This document shows positions 56,654 through 64,000 of a stretch of 64,000 bases of DNA, piece after piece. A model generated the notes under the pieces. That model saw only the letters and a list, made by a program, of their open reading frames with translations, made no database searches and had not been told where the DNA came from. A program made the translations under genes and the position numbers. The stretch is from JADGRB01 sp963835825 (GTDB taxonomy: Bacteria > Myxococcota_A > Polyangia > Fen-1088): the NCBI GenBank assembly GCA_963835825.1, contig CAWIGZ010000010.1, forward strand, positions 62,001-126,000, read 5' to 3'. How positions within the stretch are numbered: position 1 is the stretch's first letter; each line of letters opens with the position of its first letter.

Positions 56654-59378
56654 CTACTGCGTTCGCGCAGACGGCGGAGCCGTCCGCGGCCCAGGCGGCG
56701 CCCGGGGCGTGACCCGCATCGGCTTGTGCGCGGCGGTGGCGGCGTCGGTCTGGCCGTCGGCCAGCACCTCCTCCATCGTCGTGCGCAGCTTGCCGCCGGT
56801 GTCGTCGGATTTGACGCCGGCCGGGCGCTCCCAGGGGATGTCGAGCAGCGGCTGCTTGGCCGTCACCTCGGTCAGGAAGCGCGCGAACATGGGGACGGTC
56901 AGCATGAACGCCGCGTCCTTCTGGCCGAGGGCGCGCTCGCGGAGATCGTCGCCGATCCAGGTCGACGTCATCCAGCGCGAGGTGTAGCCGATGAACCAGG
57001 TGTCCATGGTGGCGCTCGACGTCCCGGTCTTGCCGGCCGCCGGCAGACCCGCCGTCCGGATGGCGGGCGCGTGGCCGCGGGTGACGACGTGGCGGAGCAG
57101 CGTCGAGGTGAGCCAGGCGGTGCGCGGCGGGATGACCGGCTTGGGGGGCGGCGTGCCGGCCAGGACCAGCAGGCGGTCGAGCCGCTCCGACGGTGTGCCG
57201 AACGGATCGCCGATCGACGTGTGGTCCTCGACGACGGCGCCGATCGCGGTTGCGGACGCGGCGGACGTAGACCGGCTCGACGATCCGGCCCTCCCGCGCA
57301 AACGCCGAGAAGGCCCGGGTGAGCTCGTCGATGCGCGTGCACGACGCCCCGAGCGCCAGCGCCTGGTCGGGGATGATCGGCGTGGTGATGCCGAGCCGGC
57401 GGGCCCAGGCCTCGACGTCCTTGCCCCCCATCAGCTTGAACAGCTGCACCGCGGGGACGTTCTTCGACCAGATGAGCGCGTATTCCAGCGTCACCTGGTA
57501 GTCGACGGTGTTGTTGAGGTTGGTGGGCGTCCAGACCTCGCCGGTGATGGGATCGACCTCGGCGCGCGGCACGTCGTTGAGCAGCGATCCGAATCCGTAG
57601 CCGCGATCGAGCGCCAGCGAGTAGTAGATCGGCTTGTAGACGGAGCCGGGTTGCCGGCAGGCCTGCGAGACGCGGTTGAACTCCGAGCGGTCGTAGTCGT
57701 CCCCGCCCACCATCGCCACCACGTAGCCCGAGTCGTGGTCGTAGCTGAAGACGGTCCCCTGCACGCGCGGCGTCTGCTCCAGCGTCAGCTCGACCGGGTG
57801 CGGGTGCTTGGGCGCCTTGCCTGGGGCGGTCTCGTCGTAGGCCGGCAGCCACTGCACCTCGCTCTTGCCGTCGTAGGTCCAGTCGGAGAAGCGCGCGCGC
57901 TTCGACTGGTGGGCGTTCTTCACCCAGACGACGTCGCCGGCCCGCAGCACGCCGACCGTCGACTCGAGCTTCCTGTCGTTGACGGCGTCCCGGGCGCTCC
58001 AGGGGACGGCCCACAGCATGTTGGCCGACGGGAGGCGGTAGACGTTCTTGCCGACGCGCACGCGGTAGCTGCCGTCGGCGGTCGCTCCCTCCACGAGCCC
58101 GAGATAAAGGCGCCCCTCGGCCGGCGGCTCGCCGCCGTACTGGGCGGCCACGCGGCGGCGGAGCTCGTCGGCGGCCGCGCCGGTGAGGCGCGCCACCGGC
58201 CCGCGCCAGCCCTGCCGCTTGTCCAGCTTGCGCAGCGAGAAGTCGACGTTCTCCTGCCCGGCGACGTCGACCCAGGGGAGGACGGAGGTCTCGATGTCGA
58301 GCCCCCCTTCGTACAGCTTCTTCTCGCCGTAGCGGCGGATGATGTCGCGGCGGACCTGCTCGGTGAAGTAAGGGGTGACGGTGTGGAAGAAGTCCGGGCG
58401 CTGGCGGATGGTGATCGGGCGGGCCCGCCAGTGGTTGGCCTCGTCGTCGGTGAGGTAGCCGGAGGCGACCATGGCGGCCAGCACCTGATCGCGGCGCGTG
58501 CGGGCGGCGTCGATGCTGGTGAGCGGCGAGAAGCGCGACGGGGCCCGGACCAGGCCGGCGAGGAGCGCCATCTCCCCGACGTCGAGATCCTCGATCGGCT
58601 TGTCGAAGTAGATGCGCGCCGCCGCCGCGACGCCGTAGGCGCCGTGCCCGAGGAAGACCTGGTTGAGGTAGAGCGTCAGGATCTCGCGCTTCGAGTACTT
58701 GCGCTCGAGGCGGCGGGCCAGGATCGCCTCGCGAATCTTGCGCTGGATCGTCCGCTCCGACGACAGGAACGACTTGGCCACCTGCTGGGTGATGGTGGAG
58801 CCGCCCTGCGCGACCTCGCCGGCCCGCAGGTTGGCCCCCAGCGCGCGGGCGATGCCGCGGTAGTCGATCCCCTGGTGCTCGTAGAACCGGCGATCCTCGG
58901 CGGCCAGAAACGCGTGGACCAGCTGGGGCGGGAAGCGGTCGAACGGCAGGATCTCGCGCCGCTCGGTGGCCAGCTCGGCCAGGGGGGTGCCGTCCCACCC
59001 GCGCATCACCGTCGTGGTGGCCGCCACGTCGTGATAGGTGGCCAGGTCCGGGATCGGCGGCAGCGAACCCGCGAAGTGAAAGTAGACGCCGACGCCTGTG
59101 AGGAACGCGAGGCCCAGCACGCAGCAGAGGCCGAAGGCGTAAAAGCGCAGCAGCCAGTAGAAGAACCCACCGTCGGAGGGGTTGGTCACCTCGACGGAGA
59201 GCGGCTCTCCGGCGGCGGCCGGCGGCCCCGGCGGCGGTCCCGGCGGTCCCGGTGGCGCGGGCGGCGATCCCGGCGGCCCGGGCGGTCGTCCCGGCGGTCC
59301 GGGCGGCGGCGCGGAAGGGGGCGGCGGAGGCGCCGGCGGGCGTCGGGCGTCTGGCGGCAGGGGCGGCGGCAACGCCAT
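56654..59378 (-). CDS. mrcA: class A penicillin-binding protein 1A (one frameshift)
   Basis: About 907 residues. A bifunctional peptidoglycan glycosyltransferase and transpeptidase. A Pro/Gly-rich cytoplasmic tail with collagen-like PGPPG units (about 5-60) precedes one membrane helix. The GT51 domain has AAEDRRFYEHQGIDYRGIAR, GGSTITQQVAKSFL and RKIREAILARRLERKYSK. The transpeptidase has the SxxK serine in QPGSVYKP (near 578), SKNVPAVQ, and KTG in AAGKTGTSS. The frame breaks near 57243 at a GATC; removing one base joins YVRRVRNR to IGAVVEDHTSIGDPF. ATG 59378. Divergent from recD2 with 44 bp between starts. Confidence 0.93.
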
Positions 59379-59422
59379 GGCCGACAAAATTAGCATGGCT
59401 CGACCCAAAGCCATGTGGTCCC

Positions 59423-61665
<2,243 letters not shown>

Positions 61666-61685
<20 letters not shown>

Positions 61686-62298
61686 CGAAGTCGAGGCCGT
61701 ACTGCGTGTCCGGGCCGCCCTTCACCAGGTAGCTCAGGAACGGGCCGGCGCCCAGGAAGAAGTGCGGCGCCACGTGATAGAGAAACGGCGCGAAGACCTC
61801 CAGCATCGCCGCGCTGCTCGACCCGGTGTTGTGGGTGTACGAGCCGTCGATCCCGATGGTCGGCCAGAAGCTGACGTGCTCGGTCAGCCCCTGGTTGAAC
61901 CCGGCGCGCGCGCCCAGCTTGACGGTGGTCGAGTTCGGGTTCCCCGACGCGTAGCTCAACCCGACGACACCACCCACCGAGATTCCGTTGCCGATGAAAT
62001 AGTCGACTCCGGGTTGGATGAGGAGGCTCGAGCCCCCGCTCGCCTGTTTCTCGAAGAAGAACGAAGGGGTCGGGCTCCCGGCGTTGTAGCTCTGCACCGA
62101 GACGACCCACGCGCCCGCGACGCCGAAGTTGCTGGCGGGCGCTCCGGGGACATGGCTGCCGCTCGGCGCGCTGGTGGCCGCGGTCGGCGGCGCCAGCTCC
62201 TGGGCCCGGGCGGCGCGGGGCACTGTTCCCGTGGCCAGTACGAGGGCGAGGCCGACAGCGGCGCGGGGCAGAAAGCGGACGGGAGAGTTCGAAGGCAT
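61666..62298 (-). CDS. small outer-membrane beta-barrel protein
   Basis: 210 residues from ATG 62298. The signal ends PRAARAQE, then a short linker and about eight amphipathic strands: GISVGGVVGLSYASG, TTVKLGARAGFNQGL, FFLGAGPFLSYLV, and a C-terminal GLDFVIGGWL. Resembles OmpA/OmpW-type eight-strand barrels found in Myxococcota. Overlaps the 3' end of recD2 by 20 bp on the opposite strand. Function unknown. Confidence 0.72.
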
Positions 62299-62332
62299 GG
62301 GCTTCCTCCAGGGTTCCAGGATGGGGGGACCC

Positions 62333-63739
<1,407 letters not shown>

Positions 63740-64000
63740 CCAGACCGAAGATACGTTGCTTCTCAACCATATGTTAAGGTTCTTTTCTATTTCGCCGGGT
63801 GGGGGGTGGCGGTCGGCAGCGGCGGGTCCGGTGATCGTCCGTTCGCGAAGGATGACCCGGATGCCGAGATCCTCCCGCAATCGACTGACCGCAGACCCGC
63901 GGCGGAGCGGAAAGGGGTGGGGCGGTGTGAGTCGGACCTCGGCGCACCATCACCTACTGCGCCCTACTCGGTTTTTTCACAATTTGAGGGCGCCGCCGGG

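Overview
The window is GC-rich, densely coded DNA from a Gram-negative bacterium, most likely an uncultivated member of the Myxococcota. The evidence is the mix of gene types. There are secreted proteins with MopE-like Asp/Cys metal-binding repeats and a MYXO-CTERM-like tail, lipoproteins with Gly-rich or Asp/Ala/Ser-rich linkers, an Oar-like TonB receptor, a TonB with GGxI repeats served by one ExbB and two ExbD, and bacterial-type Bpt, RecA, ComM, RecD2 and QueG. No rRNA, tRNA, CRISPR array or insertion sequence was recognised.

Layout. 1-5.8 kb: end of an outer-membrane barrel gene, a 66-residue protein, Bpt, an acyltransferase-3/SGNH protein and a GT-C type membrane glycosyltransferase. 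5.9-12.2 kb: recA and comM flank a GH54 arabinofuranosidase lipoprotein and a porin-like protein. recA and comM share a ~96-bp 5' sequence. 12.4-21.7 kb: an Oar-like TonB receptor with its lipoprotein, then an operon for a periplasmic protein, a TPR lipoprotein, TonB, ExbB and two ExbD. 21.8-24.5 kb: PilZ protein, UDP-xylose synthase, FolK, ZIP transporter. 24.6-30.9 kb: a MarR regulator divergent from a complete RND efflux operon (adaptor, pump, TolC). 31-33.1 kb: a repeat/LamG lipoprotein. 33.3-39.5 kb: overlapping operon hisB-hisH-hisA-hisF-hisIE-dinG-plsY. 39.5-45.4 kb: a delta-type conserved hypothetical, a PEP-synthase-like phosphotransferase without TIM barrel, a methyltransferase-like protein, a membrane-anchored unknown and OsmC. 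45.5-50 kb: an XPB helicase cassette followed by the relic of a DrmA-like (DISARM-type) helicase. 50-54 kb: a hypothetical, a DJ-1/PfpI protein, a GH43 lipoprotein and a small membrane protein. 54.1-61.7 kb: an XRE regulator, TrmO, QueG, PBP1A and RecD2. 61.7-63.7 kb: an outer-membrane barrel and a MopE-like secreted protein.

Many conserved genes are broken by single-base frameshifts: comM, TonB receptor, tolC, dinG, hisIE, hisH, PEP-synthase-like, queG, mrcA, recD2 and the lectin lipoprotein. Almost all need removal of one base and several coincide with GATC. I treat these as probable sequencing or consensus errors and annotate the reconstructed genes. Where this changes a call, such as the apparent HisIE-DinG fusion, the entry says so.

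Functionally the window combines DNA repair and recombination (RecA, ComM, RecD2, DinG, XPB), energised outer-membrane uptake (TonB system, receptor), hemicellulose/arabinan degradation (GH54, GH43, porin), drug efflux, histidine synthesis and envelope construction (PBP1A, PlsY, Uxs, acyltransferase).
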